Shown: positions 9,500 to 23,993, numbered from the stretch's first letter. The stretch is 64,000 nucleotides of DNA from Whalleya microplaca (GCA_022497155.1 MU385779.1:62001-126000), one strand, 5' to 3'. Translations and numbers: made by a program. Notes: generated by a model not told the origin, from the letters alone.

Positions 9500-12036
9500 T
9501 TCTGCAACTAATAGTCGAGGGCTGTTAGCATCTCAACATACTCGAGATGGGCTGCTGGTGGACTCGCCCTTTAGAAGAGAACGGACTGGATAGAAGATAC
9601 CGTTTGTGTCTTAGCTAGCTGGTAAACAGCGGGCGAAGAGCAAGAAGCAACTAATGATTAATAATTGAAAATCAATGAAGAAACAATCAATGGCCAACAG
9701 GATTGAATTTCTCAGGGTGATGAAGAGAGCGTTGATGATATTCATGAGAAGCAAGCAGAGGAATATGACTATCTTATACACTTCTGCCGCTTGTCTATCT
9801 AGTTACAAGAAGCCCGAGACTAGTTAGTTGTTACATCTTGATGTTGTTATAGACCAACATAACTTGTCGATGACGGGGGAAAATGACTCTATCTTGAAAG
9901 GCGTTGGTTAGCAACAGTGGATGTTTATGGGAGACCGGTTATATCACCGCGTCGCCAACAACACAGAGCGACCAACGTAGGTATGAATGCGAGACGGAAG
10001 TAGACGTGAATGAACTCTTCCATAAACAGACCTCGTGATAAAGAAAGGCAAAATAGATCATGACATCTTGTGGCGAATTTGGCGATACTCAGGTTTAGTA
10101 GATCGTACCAACTCCAATACTTCGGAAGTATGAGTCTATCCATAGTTATATGCCCCAACAAATCAATGATGAGATGCTCAGACCAACATATAACATATGA
10201 GGTTGCTTGCAAAATATTTGGATTACTACCCAAACCCATCCGCGGTACGAGAAAACTAGAGCCGTAAGAATATGAGCGTTATCGAGAGGGCAATAAACAA
10301 TTTTAACAACCTAATTCGTGTAAATCATAGGTAAATATTTTCCTCCATGCTATAGCATATTTGGAAGTAGTCTAGTAAATGGTCTCCAGCAATGATCAAC
10401 CCCTTACAAGCTTAGCAAAGCATCTGCTCTCCCTCATCACCAAATACTTGGCCCGCTGGAAGAACTAACACCGCATTCTTTGATGTCTTGTTAGTTTGGC
10501 TCGGCGTATGTTCTCGGCGAACGAAGGGGCAAGAAAGAGCATCAGCAGCACAGGCGACATTCAATATCATGTGAGGGGACTTTTCAGCGGCGTTGTTAAT
10601 GGTTGGAATGTACCAAGTCAGCTAACGCATATCATGAATCCTGCACGCCCTACGGAATAAGTTAGACCAAACATTGTTGGTCAGTAATCTTACTGCTTAA
10701 GACCGAGCATCGGATATAGTTTTGATGGTCATCAACACATGGGGCAGCGGGTACAGTTATTTGTCAAAGAGTGGTATGAATGAATTAATGCAAGCATTCA
10801 TATAGAGTGCTCTCACTTGTAATTCCAACCGTAATACAATCCTGACTGTACGTGTTTGCTAGATGTACCCTCACAGGCCTATCAACAAACGGTCAGGAAA
10901 ACATATTATACAGAGGCACAATGCTATCTTTCAGTAGGAAGTGGCTTATTTTAGTATTGCACGAAGGCACGAAGGATTTTGGAGCTACCTATATATACAT
11001 GTAGTTGCGTACTCTTGCAGGGAGCTCTTGAGAGTCAGGGGTTGGCTCCACATATATGTGACAGTATACCCCTTGTATTATTGTTATCCAGTGGTTTTTG
11101 TACTGAATGTATGTGTTTGTTGAGAATAATCGGAACGACCAAGAATGATTATATTGAATTGTACATGTTTCTCTAACAATTCTGGCTTCGAAATACTTCA
11201 AGTAGCCTGTTCATATTGAAGCATTACCTTGAAGCGAGCAAATCCCGCGTGTACCTCTTCACCACGGAATGGAGAATTATTGCAGAGGGCACAGTGTAGG
11301 TTAGATAGGCACCATTCTCGAGAGTATTATACGACATGTTGGTTTTGCGGCATGTCCGGTTGACACTGACTCCTGATAAGTGCATGTGACAATACGTTTT
11401 CTTCAATACACGTGGATAAATGAAAAGTACCTAGGTGATCAATGAAATGTTGGTGGATTTGAAATCCAAGAATGCTCTTTTTTGTTGTACATGGAGGCTT
11501 GAAGCTTGTATGTTAGAGAAGTATAAGTGTGTTGCTAGGTACTATAGAGGTGTTCTTCTACCCTAGTCACGTGTAATCCCCGTATAGCTACTCCGGCAGT
11601 TCCGGTTTGATAATTATTCTTCCAACGTCTTTTGATAATACCTCCTGGGAGTCACCGAATGGTGCCTGGGTGCCCTGGAGCAGCCGGCTGACCTTTTGTT
11701 CCTTTTTACAGTAATAATAGCCTTGTTCTTAGACGCGCCTTTCCTTTCTTAGTGCCATCACAACGATGTATAGCTATGATGGCAAAGAGCTTTGTCCAAG
11801 TTTTATAACTGTCGCTTTGATATTTATTCCCTTAAAGTATCGTATATCTATTTAAATTATTGATATTACCATACTATGGCTTGGTAAGAATACAATGGCC
11901 TTGTTTCTGATAAGATGCTTGTTCTAGCTTATTATAAAGCACCACTGGTGTCACTGGGGGTTTAAAATTAAAAACCACTACCCCAAAATATCGTCCGCAA
12001 TAAACCATTGATCTACTTCATCATAATTCATTCGCA
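9500..12036. other. 2.5 kb without a supportable gene
   Basis: There are several short frames on both strands (for example 9925-10239 minus and 10941-11176 plus), but none shows domain-like composition or splice continuity. A weak dispersed-repeat copy lies at about 11670-11765 (see the 6940-7110 entry). Confidence 0.4.
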
Positions 12037-12285
12037 ATGGCACACAAAATCGTCTCTCTTAGCCTAGTGATGGGTGCTCTACTTGCCCGATGCGCGAACG
12101 CCGTGCCGGTACCAGTCAATGATTTAGTCATCACAGGAGCTGCTATCCACGACGTATTTGGTATCTTGGCACTCCTGGTAGTAGGAGGATCGGTTCTCCT
12201 AGTCCTATCCTTTCTGCTTCTTGGTTTAGAAGCGGCACTTGACGTGACGGAGCCTGGAACTCATCTGGGCTATGAGGAAGTTTGA
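12037..12285 (+). CDS. small secreted or membrane protein
   Basis: The 82-residue frame starts in a good context (cgcaatgg). An N-terminal signal-like helix (SLSLVMGALLARCANAVPVP, about residues 7-26) has a plausible cleavage after ANA. A second strongly hydrophobic stretch (FGILALLVVGGSVLLVLSFLL, about 41-61) predicts one membrane span, leaving a short acidic tail. I do not recognise a family. Short single-exon proteins of this kind are common in fungal genomes as hypothetical membrane or effector-like genes. Confidence 0.5.
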   Translation: MAHKIVSLSLVMGALLARCANAVPVPVNDLVITGAAIHDVFGILALLVVGGSVLLVLSFLLLGLEAALDVTEPGTHLGYEEV

Positions 12286-13562
12286 GATGGTAGGGACTTC
12301 TTCAGAGGCTATACCGTGATACGCAGAAAGGCTGGCCGATTTCCACCTTGTAGATTATTGCAACTGTGTAGATGGTCCATGATGCTACATAGGTATTACA
12401 TAGTGGCGCGAGGGTACCTAAAGTATGACAGATGAATAGCCATTGCGCCAACAGTGAATTGCCAGTCTTAGGTTTTAGCCTGAGGTGTAACTAATATATA
12501 ATTTCACCAATAATCAACATAAGCGAACATAGTCTTAAAATGAGTTGAAATGACGTAATGTGCGGCTGTCAGATGCCTGTAGATGACTTGAATATAAATA
12601 GAGTCTGGAGAAAGTCAAATATGTAAATGACAAATACATAAATGCTTATGTACTTGTCATGTAGGCTACATGTTGGTAGCGACCTGCGAACATGTAGTAC
12701 CTTGACCACGCTGTTGTGTGTGAAAGTTCGACATTAAAAATGAAATGAAGGCTGACTGGAGAGTATTGAAACAAGTCGTTGGGAGCAATCAACTTGATAG
12801 CGGGGGCGGGGCTAAAGCGTTAGTTAGATGAGTGACTAAAGGTAGTCTCTGGTTGCAGTCGCCGGTTGAAAGGTTGACGGCCTGAAGGTGACTTGCAATA
12901 GCTACATAATAAAGAACATATTGGCCGAGTACATAGGATTGATGAGGCCCAAGCAATATCCTATACTGAAATGTATCTGTCTAAATCTGGCTGCCGAGGT
13001 GAGACAGTGTGACTAAACGGGGTCGCACTATGACATCCCTCCACCTGCTTATGATACGGTTATGTCATAGGGTCATTGTAGGTGAACACAGATAGGATGC
13101 TTCTGCATGTATTTTGCAGGTACTCCGTACAATTACACATATCTCAAGAGATGAGACGTGGAGTCGGTCGTCTGAAGTAAAGATAAAGTTGTTAGCGTTG
13201 TTGCCCCTGAAAGGTAGTATGACGACCTTAGCACTATTTACACCTGATCTTACACAGTGAAGCATGGGCTAACGGCGGCCTTGGCAACAGCCAGGAAGCC
13301 GAGGCTAGCCTGCTAGCGTTAGCACGATAACCCGGATAAGTAGTCATCGGCAGCGGCTTGGCCTGGCGTTCGCTCCCTATCGGCTATTTTTGTTTCACCA
13401 ATGCAAATCGAGTACTGCGTCGATGGCTTGTGCCAGATCCATCCAACATCCTCAGCCGCCCTTGGCACCAACTGTACGGTTACGGAGTATCCCTACCTAG
13501 TCGAACCCCCAGCAGCCCAGTAGTCAGTTCACCAGTGCGAGAGAGACATTGTTCATCTCTCC
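12286..13562. other. intergenic, no gene seen
   Basis: No coherent coding frame, RNA gene or repeat was recognised in this 1.3 kb stretch. The last few hundred bases are the likely promoter of the GH47 gene. Confidence 0.4.
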
Positions 13563-15387
<1,825 letters not shown>

Positions 15388-16057
15388 GCTGGAAGAGAAA
15401 GCCAGTATATAATCAGAGAAGCCGTTCTGGACTGTCTTCAAAGGTGAAGTCCGTTGGAGTGGAGTATGGTTTCCGAGACACCCGCGGATGCAGAGGGCCT
15501 TAAATTCGCAAACAGATCTATCTGGAGATAGCCCAAGCCATGGATTGCTATCACAGAATAGTTATCGTCGTGTCACTGAGCACGACACGGGTGTGCCGAG
15601 AAGGTAGACGGATGAGCCGGGAGCTGGAGCACCATTCGGTACATAGTATTCATTAACGACTTCGAACTATGTCTATATAGAGGTACACTAGCCGCATTCA
15701 GGATAGATTTAATATTAATATTCAAGACCACATGGTTATTACATTCAGTGAGCTAACTCGTTAGATGCCACTTCCCATAGCCCTCGAAGCCCCTGGTAAG
15801 CCGACCGGTTTCTCAGATATGCACTTCAACCATGACAATTACAAGGCATTTGCCAATGTGGTAACCAAGCGTATCGTAATTTTGAGATAGGAGGCAGATC
15901 AAGTCTCACACCAAGACGACGTCCCCGGTGTGTATAAGTAGAGTCCCGGGGTTGGGTGGCTATGTAGGTGGCTTTGCCATTGATCAATTCCTCTCTCCAA
16001 CAAGCGACCATTGAAGGGACATCTCCTTGAAACTACAACTGCGGCGAAACCAATTAA
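15388..16057. other. intergenic, no gene seen
   Basis: There are only short frames without coding character. No RNA gene or repeat was recognised. Confidence 0.4.
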
Positions 16058-17041
16058 ATGGCGTCTTACTCCCAAGCTCCTCATCGAAGAAGTGTCAAGA
16101 TTTTTGTGTCACGTCAAGCCACCATGTCAGCAGAACCACTTGACTTTGAACCCCTCAAAGACGAGGAACGGGGCCTGTTCTGCGATGCCGATCTAGAAAT
16201 ACTGAGCTTCTTCGAGTCAGCCGTTGCTTCCTCCTCCCCCGACACAGTCGACGAGGCTGCAAATCACTTCGTCAATCAACTAATTATCGCCGGCGCAGGA
16301 AAGCAATCTCCTGCAGAGGCGGAGGGTCTCACAGCGACGACTTGGCAAGTGTTGATACACATAGCAAGTCGCATCCCATGTCGGCACTACGGGCAGGATA
16401 TTCTTGTCAAGATAATCGGCATTCTGAACGCCGCCGAGGGACCATGGAAGGAGTTACCAGGAATTATGATTTGTTTGAGGGACATTTGGAATGAAAGTAT
16501 GGCATTTGGAACACCTTCGTCGATATGACTAAGGTTACTAACATACATCGCAGGCCCCACATACGAGCCTGATCCTGAAGGTGATAGGACCTTCACCCTC
16601 GACGAATGGCTCAATCTGAACTCCTTCGTCGCTCGACTATTTGGCACATCCACGAAAGGGTTCGGCAACTTCGCTATCTGGGAACTGCGAAATGGCCTCG
16701 AGGAAGACGATGAGGAAACGCGCTCCGCAGCTATACGTGACAACCGCGTCAGAGTAGCTTGCGAATGGGTACTACAGGGAGGTCGGCGACTGCTGCGAGA
16801 GTCCTCGCTGAACTCCTTCACGACGGAACCAGAGGATGCAGCCCATGGGAGCCCGTTTAGGGCAGGGCCTCTGTTTTCTGGATCGAGGGGGTATAACCTC
16901 GAGCGCTGGGGATTCTGGAAGCGGCGGCTGGTTGAGTCGCGAGGGCGTGTAAGCGATCCCGTTCAAGCATCAATCGATGGAGCTGTAGGAATGATGACGG
17001 CTGTTGAACGAGAGGTGGCTAAAACATGCTGGGAGGTCTGA
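16058..17041 (+). CDS. DUF3632 family protein
   Basis: There are two exons, 16058-16496 and 16554-17041, with a 57 bp intron containing a TACTAAC branch point. They give 308 residues. Residues about 95-160 (TTWQVLIHIASRIP, DILVKIIGIL, WKELPGIMICLRDIWNES) fit the fungal DUF3632 pattern of helices. After the splice the frame continues with a helical segment (LNLNSFVARLFG, FAIWELRNGLEE). The function of the family is unknown. The ATG at 16124 (accatgt) is an alternative start; the extra 22 upstream residues are basic and could be a targeting sequence or simply untranslated. Confidence 0.75.
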
Positions 17042-17600
17042 ACATCGTTGTACTTCATAGTCACTGCTGACCAATGCGATTGAAATGAGTACGAATACTG
17101 ATTACCTACGCATCATTTAGAGGATCTCGCTCGATCTCAAGTTACTGAGTGTGAATGGTCTCAAGCAGTGCTAGGTTATATGTGTTTATGAAATAGCGAT
17201 GTTAGTACTGCATAACTTTGGGCCATTTAAGAACTATAGGAGTTGTCATCAACCATTCCTACAGCTGTGGGTTCTGAGCCCGGAGAGCTCAAACTACCAG
17301 GTCACAACTCTCTCCACCCCAACAGACATTCAAAATTCATAATTGCAGAAAATAAGAATCCATCCATGTAACATCTGAATTGGATAAGAATTATTTATTT
17401 GACCGACCGTTTACTGGGCTATCGAAAACGCTTGTGTCTAGAACATCGTGTATCTAACTTAATTAGCTTAGACATATTTGAGCGCAAATAAAAGCCATAG
17501 TATCGTGAAATCATTATTGCATAGACATTGAAGTATACATGATAGGAAATTACTTGCTAGACATGGGTTCATGATATATATGTTGTTAGGATACACTCTA
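17042..17600. other. intergenic, no gene seen
   Basis: This AT-leaning spacer lies between the convergent DUF3632 and monooxygenase genes. Nothing recognisable is present before the repeat copy that begins at about 17605. Confidence 0.4.
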
Positions 17601-17604
17601 TAGG

Positions 17605-17745
17605 GCTGAGGGTGGTACGGGCCTATGTATGGCCGCCGCCTATACATGTATTTCAGGGGTTCTGCCACCTTCCTGTAGCTTCACCTTGCACTACACTAAT
17701 CAAGTCATTATACTCCTCATTACTTTGTCCCATATTGTCCTATGT
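17605..17745 (+). repeat. dispersed repeat, internally deleted copy
   Basis: The beginning (ggtacgggcctatgtatggcc) matches 41103-41125 and the end (gccacctt.ctgtagcttcacc ... actttgtcccatattg) matches about 41452-41517. The ~320 bp between those blocks in the 41 kb copy is missing here. Confidence 0.6.
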
Positions 17746-17930
17746 GTCCTTCCAAGTAGAAAGGATGTTACCAACCCAAGATAGAATATTATTTCGCTCA
17801 AGATCTAGTCTCCTTGCTGCTTCAGCATTATTGTATCTTTTCAACCAGAGACGAATAAACACCAAATGTCTTGGATCTCACTTATTCAGTCCACCTTGTC
17901 CAATTTCCAACTGTAGTACACGCGTGAGGT

Positions 17931-19545
17931 CTATAATTTAGCTTGCAGATCTATAGCAGACTGATCTTTGTCCTGTATGTCCTGCACTGACAGAGGCTTC
18001 GTTACACTTTGCTCGTTTTGTATCTCCTCTCGTGCTTTGGCATTCAACCTCTTCCACATCTCCTTGCGGAGCTCATGTCCTGCCATAAAACTCGTGTACC
18101 ATGCCTGGTCGAAAAGGGGTAGTTGCCGACCCAGCCCCTTCTCCCCAGGCCCGGCCAACTCACGGACCTTGTTGAAATACCCTTCAAAATCTGGGAAAAC
18201 CAGAGTAAACTTGGGACCGTCGCCTCGGTCCTTGATGCGTTCCGTCTCCCAGCGCTCCTGTTCTTCGACGGGCGGCAATGCCACCCTGCCGGCCAGCACC
18301 CGTGCGGCTAGCACAGCCTGCCACTCGAAGATTTTGAAGGTCAGACCTGCGCCAACCGCACCTACGAACACGAGGCTCGGGTCCTCCTGGTATACCACGT
18401 GCTGATACAGCTTCGGCACCCGATTGTTCCGCACTTCAACCTCGGGGAGAAAGGGGAGTGTCCATGTATACCCTGTGCCGAATATTATGCTGTCAACGTC
18501 TGGAACCGAGCTTCCGTCGACGAAGTGCACCGTTCGCCCATCGATTCGCGATATTGATGGACGCTTGTCGATGCTGGGATGATTGAAAGCCTCGTCTCCG
18601 AAGTAACTATTGAAGTTATGGCCGATGACTACTGCATATACAGGGAGTAGAGCCGCGTTGACAAGGTCATAGGCAATGTCCGCTGCCGATACAGATGCCC
18701 CCACCACAACAACTCGCTACTCGGCGGGTCAATATCATGCTTCTAATCTTTCGTGGGCGACAGACTGCCTACCTTGCCATCGTATGCCTGGCGCCCCCTG
18801 AAATGCTTGCTGTGAATAACGCTCCCCGGCCGGGCTTTTTCAAACTCCTGCAACCCCTGAATCTGAGGGATATAGGGCACCGCGTAGTGACCGCTCGCCA
18901 CCACCACGGCGTCAAACCACTCAACCCACCAGTAGTCCCAGTCTTTCCCTTCCTTCCTGAGAGTAAGTTTCCATTCTTCTCCGACCTTCTCGGCACGTTC
19001 CACAGTTGTGCTGTACGATACCAGATCCTGATATCCGTGCCGCTCGATCAAGCTCTCCACATACCGCCTTAATACCTTCCAGTGCCTGAAGGGCGTATCA
19101 GGCCCGTGAATCCCCTTACTCCACTCGCTCAATTCCGCCGGGATCGGCTCCTGGGTGAACTGCATGGCAAGGAAGTGGACGTTAGTCTCCAGGTAAGGGT
19201 AGATAGACGACTCGGTGAACCGAGGCTGTGGCGACTTCCTAGTCTGCGCGGGAAGACTCTCAGGAATCGCAACGGGCGGGTCTGCCGTCCGCTCTGCGAT
19301 TGACGCCAGGTCTGAGATATGTGGCGGCGGTGTCCCATCTCCAATCCTACCCAATCGACATCCCCGTCAGTAGTTTTCCAGTCGGTCGTCTTCGTCAGGT
19401 GAGCTCACCAGCAGCCTCCGGGGCCTTCGCGGCGCTCGAACACGCGGATGAGATCAAAGGCTTTCTCTTGAGCCAGCGCGTCAATTGTGATGGCCCCGGC
19501 GGGACCGGTTCCGATCACGGCGACGCGGCGCTTTGCCTGGCCCAT
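17931..19545 (-). CDS. flavin-containing monooxygenase (FMO/class B)
   Basis: Three exons on the minus strand, 19545-19409, 19346-18773 and 18716-17931, give 498 residues; the introns are 62 and 56 bp. The FAD-binding Rossmann motif GTGPAG is at 12-17. After the first splice the frame reads GGCW-IGDGTPP. The FMO-type sequence HSKHFRGRQAYDGK (224-237) is followed across the second intron by the NADPH-binding motif VVVVGASVSA (239-248). IIFGTGY, seen in exon 3, is the conserved ATG-like FMO segment. The enzyme should oxygenate a nucleophilic N or S or a carbonyl in a small substrate, using NADPH and O2; the substrate cannot be predicted. No membrane anchor is evident. Confidence 0.9.
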
Positions 19546-20048
19546 GATGATACAGGGTTAAGTGTCTCGACAGAACGCAGTCGCGTGGAAGTGGAAAAAT
19601 CTGGATTTGAACACGTCGGTAGAGCTGCTTTGTGACGGCTATCTTAGGCACTTATCCACCAGTCTGGGTATCTTCGGCACTTTGCGGTGGGGTCTGCCCA
19701 GGTCTGCGCACTATAGTAGTACCACCACGCCACTGCGGATCTCTCCGAGACTTATTACTGTACGTGCGATTGGATCTTGACAAGACTGGTCGTCAATCAG
19801 CTTTTTATTAATACCAATTTGGGGGTTTGATGTTACCAGATTGTCGGGTGCCTATGTTGCATGAGCACGAACGCCAACGCATTGGCGTGATGGTGCTATA
19901 TTGCACCATCGAGACTAGAGGTGTACTATGTACAGTGGGGGTCCAGGAAGTGTCCGAACAGGTCCATTGTTGCGCAACACTTCACATTAGCACGGGCCAA
20001 GCCTTTACAATCGTCTTTGAGATATATATATATATATATGCTTAACAT
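19546..20048. other. intergenic, no gene seen
   Basis: This 503 bp spacer holds the promoter of the monooxygenase and the 3' side of the first caspase gene. A short (AT)n run lies at about 20023-20038. Confidence 0.4.
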
Positions 20049-21971
20049 TTAACTAGAACTTGAGAACAACTCCTTGTCATGGATCCACCAAGCGAACTCA
20101 GAAATGAGATCGGCATCCCTATCTGGATCATCCACAGTATCGTAGTCTCCCACCTGATTAGCATTCCAGATCGCAGGTAGTTCTAGACTTTTATATGAGA
20201 GCTTTTTTTCCTTTGTAACGATCGTACGGATGATGTCACGGTGGACACATTTCAAGCCCTTATCATATTGTAGGAGTTCATTTGGGATAGTCAGGCGGAA
20301 GGAGAATGAACATCGGTTGTGTCCAGGCACTGACTCCGGGCAGTCTTCTGGAGGGTAAAGTTGCTTGATATTGTATCCGGGCCCAAGACTTAGAACTGTG
20401 AAATAAAGCTCGGCTTGATGCGCGCTGTTGAAAGTAAACGTGTATGCATTTTTCTCGTAAGGTTTTCGTTGCAAGCTCACGTGGAATGGTGCTCTGCATT
20501 GGGATGCTTCGTTCTTCAGGTTGAGGATCTGCTCGAATCGAAAGAGGTGCGATATTACCTGGGCCGAATGTATCGCCTGTTCGCTGTGGTTGTGGCCCCT
20601 GATATTCAAGCCGCGCACAGGTCCTTTATAGCCAATAACCCGATCCGGTCCAAATATGTTTATACTACCGTCTCCCTGGGTTGCCACTCTGAATCTTACA
20701 GCTCTGTTGTGGTCTCTCTCCGGCTCGTTAGCCTTGAAAGCCTTAATATTACCTCTCACCCTGGCCATAAGCCCTTTGCGCAGATCCATCCTAAAGGCAT
20801 CCGGAAGATTCGTTTCAACGAGAATTTCCAGTGTCTTGTCCGAGCCCCATTTAGACGGGAAAACTTTAATCTGTCTACCTAAAGTTCCGACTAAACGTTG
20901 TGGTACCGTCGCTTGGCTTTGAAAGTCGTCGACTGTTTTTACCCTAAACACAACTCCTATCATGGGTGGATAAGGTGTAAACTCTGCCCCTTTTTTGACA
21001 CCGTGTACCCTACCAATGGGGAAAGAAGCAACGTTCCCTTCAACACCGACAAGTACAGGAGAAATCTCAAATAGCTCCTGTTGTGTAAGAAAAACGAGTC
21101 TATCTCTCCCATATACCTGAGGCTTCTGTGGTGTGATATCATTTTCTATTTGGTCGCGGATATCACGGTACGTCGATGTCGCTACGGGCCATTGGTTGAA
21201 GTGCTCCAAGAGCGCAAAAGTAAATGCACCCCTTGTCCAGTCATCCACTACCTTCTCAGAGGCGCTCTGATCTTTCTGACAGGCTGCCATAACCGTGAAA
21301 CGCTGGGGGTTGATATCCCAGGAAACGTCAAGCTCTCCATCGCGATAGTTCGGCCCGGTAAAGGCTTCCTGAATGGCTGTCTCATCAATGGGAAGATTAG
21401 AAGGCGTTAATGTGTCTTGTGGAGTTCGAAGGGTCCCATCATTCCGCCATGAGCCCGCCGAGTAGCAGCTGTCTAGAATAACAACGACGTGTACGTTTTT
21501 CTCTTCATGGAGCCTTTTGAACCACATATTCAATTCCCATCCGCGTAGTGCAGGATATCCAATGTAGTAGTCATTGGGCAAAAGAGATGGATCGCGTGAA
21601 CGCCCAGATGGCGATTTACTAGTCGTTTTAAGCCGCGACCCATGTCCTGCGTAGTAGAAAAGGAATGTATCACCAGCACTAGCCAATTCAAATACCTTAT
21701 CTATGTCTCTCTTAATATTGTAGTACGTCGGCCAACGAGTTTGGGGTTCTTTGGGGATCTCAGAGTTTGCTGCGGACGGCGATGATGTGAGGACGTATGG
21801 ATTGTGGAGCTGAAATTGAGTCCGAAGCAGTTCTTGGATGGCTGTCACGTCGTTGACACACCCTCGTAAATTATTCACGGATGGGGTTATGCCATTGGAC
21901 ATTCTAGACCCGCCTTTGAGATATAAGTCGACTCCAACAAGGAGGGCGAATCGTTGCGGATGAACTGACAT
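20049..21971 (-). CDS. caspase-domain protein (peptidase C14 type), copy 1
   Basis: This is a single-exon frame of 640 residues. The N-terminal caspase fold runs from about 6 to 290: ALLVGVDLYL (strand 1), NNLRGCVNDV, then FLFYYAGHGSR with catalytic His110 and VVILDSCYSAGS with catalytic Cys169; MAACQKDQSASE follows further on. The C-terminal half is predicted beta-rich, beginning with VLVGVEGNVASFPIGRVHGVKKGAEFTPYP and ending with a segment of DUF4384-like character (YFTVLSLGPGYNIKQLYPPEDC). Such proteins probably cleave after basic residues like metacaspases; activation is unknown. A paralog with the same architecture lies 2.1 kb upstream in the same orientation. Confidence 0.88.
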   Translation of the reverse strand: MSVHPQRFALLVGVDLYLKGGSRMSNGITPSVNNLRGCVNDVTAIQELLRTQFQLHNPYVLTSSPSAANSEIPKEPQTRWPTYYNIKRDIDKVFELASAGDTFLFYYAGHGSRLKTTSKSPSGRSRDPSLLPNDYYIGYPALRGWELNMWFKRLHEEKNVHVVVILDSCYSAGSWRNDGTLRTPQDTLTPSNLPIDETAIQEAFTGPNYRDGELDVSWDINPQRFTVMAACQKDQSASEKVVDDWTRGAFTFALLEHFNQWPVATSTYRDIRDQIENDITPQKPQVYGRDRLVFLTQQELFEISPVLVGVEGNVASFPIGRVHGVKKGAEFTPYPPMIGVVFRVKTVDDFQSQATVPQRLVGTLGRQIKVFPSKWGSDKTLEILVETNLPDAFRMDLRKGLMARVRGNIKAFKANEPERDHNRAVRFRVATQGDGSINIFGPDRVIGYKGPVRGLNIRGHNHSEQAIHSAQVISHLFRFEQILNLKNEASQCRAPFHVSLQRKPYEKNAYTFTFNSAHQAELYFTVLSLGPGYNIKQLYPPEDCPESVPGHNRCSFSFRLTIPNELLQYDKGLKCVHRDIIRTIVTKEKKLSYKSLELPAIWNANQVGDYDTVDDPDRDADLISEFAWWIHDKELFSSSS

Positions 21972-23640
21972 AGTAGAGTAAGGTGAACTTGACTACCTAG
22001 CGATTAGAGTATCAAGATATTCTATTCGTTACGTGTCTGAATGGATGCCACGTTGAGTATAGTATGTAATATCACCATACAAGCTTTGGCCATATTCTTT
22101 TGAGGGGACAATTTTGTTTAAATATCTAAACAAATCTATCTATACAATAGGAATGGAGATACAGCGATATGTCTTTATATGTATTTGGCCCGCTGAAACA
22201 ATCAATTTTACCTTTCTCGGCTTTGAAATGCTGCCCGCACACCGCGCGCGGGACAATAGCTCAGAGATAGGCGAAATCTTCAGGCTTCCATGAATATCAC
22301 ATATTAAATAGGTAACATCCTCCTAGGGTAGGTGCTGGCGCAATGGTTGTATTATTTACCTGCCCACCCCAAAGGGCTCAGCTTCCCATTGTGTATTCGA
22401 AACTTACGGTTATATAGCCTGCCTTAGACATCCTGGGTAAGCATTTCGCCTTGGGTAATGACCAGCCTGGACCGCGCACGAGTTTTTCGGTGAAGAGAAA
22501 CGAAGGTGACAGGGCTTTACTTAATCGGGTGTTTTCGGGGAGGGGGTTTGTACATTTCCCGGCGAGGCAACCAATGCCATCACTCCGAATATGAAGGGGG
22601 GTGATATGAACACCCCCTTGTCTTCATGTATTGGAGGTTACAGTATCGACTTACTGACCGAGCCAAGTGAAGAAAATTTGCTTAGCTTATATAGTATTAC
22701 ACAATGGCTAAATGTATTAATTAAAATAATTAGCTATTATAATAGTAATCTGGTTTAAATGTTATTAAATAACAATATTATTATAATTATAATTATAATA
22801 GCCCCTTATGCGTGACTAGTTGAGTCAGATAATTAAATAAGCAGCTAAGGAGGTTTTCTTAGGTCAGAGCTGTTGCAGCTGCTGCTTAGCTGACTTTTTA
22901 CTCCTCAGCTTGTTACTTTACAGCAATATACACCTATTAATCAGATGCGCCGTCCCTTTTAGGTGCCGTCACACCTCGTCTAATATACCTCTGCTTAGGA
23001 GTGGGATTATTTTCCTAGGATGTTACTTTGGAGCAGGGTACTTATTTTTATCTTGCGTAAAAGAGGGTATAGGTTGCGTGTCACCTTGTGTCGTGAGCCA
23101 ACAGATCTTTATGCAATGGCCTCATGTGCTCTAGGCTCCAGCATGGTTACGTGTTGAGATATATTAAGTATGTTGAGAACTTTGTGTATTGGTCAGTTCT
23201 GTTACACAGCATATTAGTCACAAGAACTCCAATACAACCCTGCGGTGTTGACGCCGGTGTCGACGACCGTGTCGACAAACATAGCCTATCATCCCGGTGA
23301 CATTAGGTTGGAGATAAGATGGTGACTTGGACAAAGCTTTAATGGCACTTTATGATCTAAATGGTGGGAACTAGTGATAAAGCTTGCAGAGTCATTTAAT
23401 GCCATAAAACATATCACTTATAAAGCACTCAGCCCTAGTTGTATCCTCATACTGAGTTAGCCTTGGTACAACTCAAAGTTCCTGTTTTTCACCGGACTTC
23501 TTCACCGAATTCCTTCATTTGTTCGAGCTGTACATTTAATCCTACACCTGGGACCGCATGATCCAGGCCATTGCAGGAACACACTTCCCTTTATCCTACA
23601 CTGTTCAATAAATGGACTCAGTCAACAAGTAACATTATTG
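21972..23640. other. intergenic with AT-rich islet and dispersed repeat copy B
   Basis: This region separates the two caspase genes. At 22690-22805 there is an AT-rich islet resembling RIP-decayed DNA. Bases 22840-22975 carry the dispersed repeat also seen at 6940-7110. No gene is supported. Confidence 0.45.
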
Positions 23641-23690
23641 TTCAACGGGTACTAAACTAGGAGATTGTACTAAGGTGTCTGACAGAGACG

Positions 23691-23993
23691 GTCAACTTCC
23701 GAAAGTATCCTTCTGTGACGACGGTGGTCGCCCCAAGATCAATGAATACTCTTCGGTAAGTAACTTGATAGCGAGATCAATGGCTGGTAACTAAAAAATT
23801 CTAGGTGCCCAAGTTTCGCCCAAATGATCATGTATACCTCCAACCAGCTGGAACAGCCACAAAGGAGGGACCATACATAGTATCCTCCGTAAGCGATAAA
23901 AAGTACACTCTTCGCGATACAAATGGAAATGCAATTCAGAGTGGGATCGCTTTCAGCGAGGATGACTTGAAGATGAAAGACCCCTTTGAGTAA
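23691..23993 (+). CDS. small SH3-like-domain protein between the caspase genes (partial model)
   Basis: The supported exon is 23805-23993: after a GTG or splice acceptor it reads PKFRPNDHVYLQ, KEGPYIVSSV, KYTLRDTNG and SEDDLK. The spacing of strands resembles small SH3/Tudor-like barrels. A gtaagt...ctag intron (about 23756-23804) joins it in frame to an upstream piece at 23691-23755 (VSDRDGQLP...INEYSS). That piece has no ATG, so a further 5' exon is probably missing from this model. The protein is acidic-basic balanced with no membrane segment. It sits alone on the plus strand between two minus-strand caspase genes. I do not recognise its exact family. Confidence 0.5.

Noticed and set aside
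9925..10239. 104-residue minus-strand frame
   Set aside because: Unremarkable composition, no domain or splice continuity.
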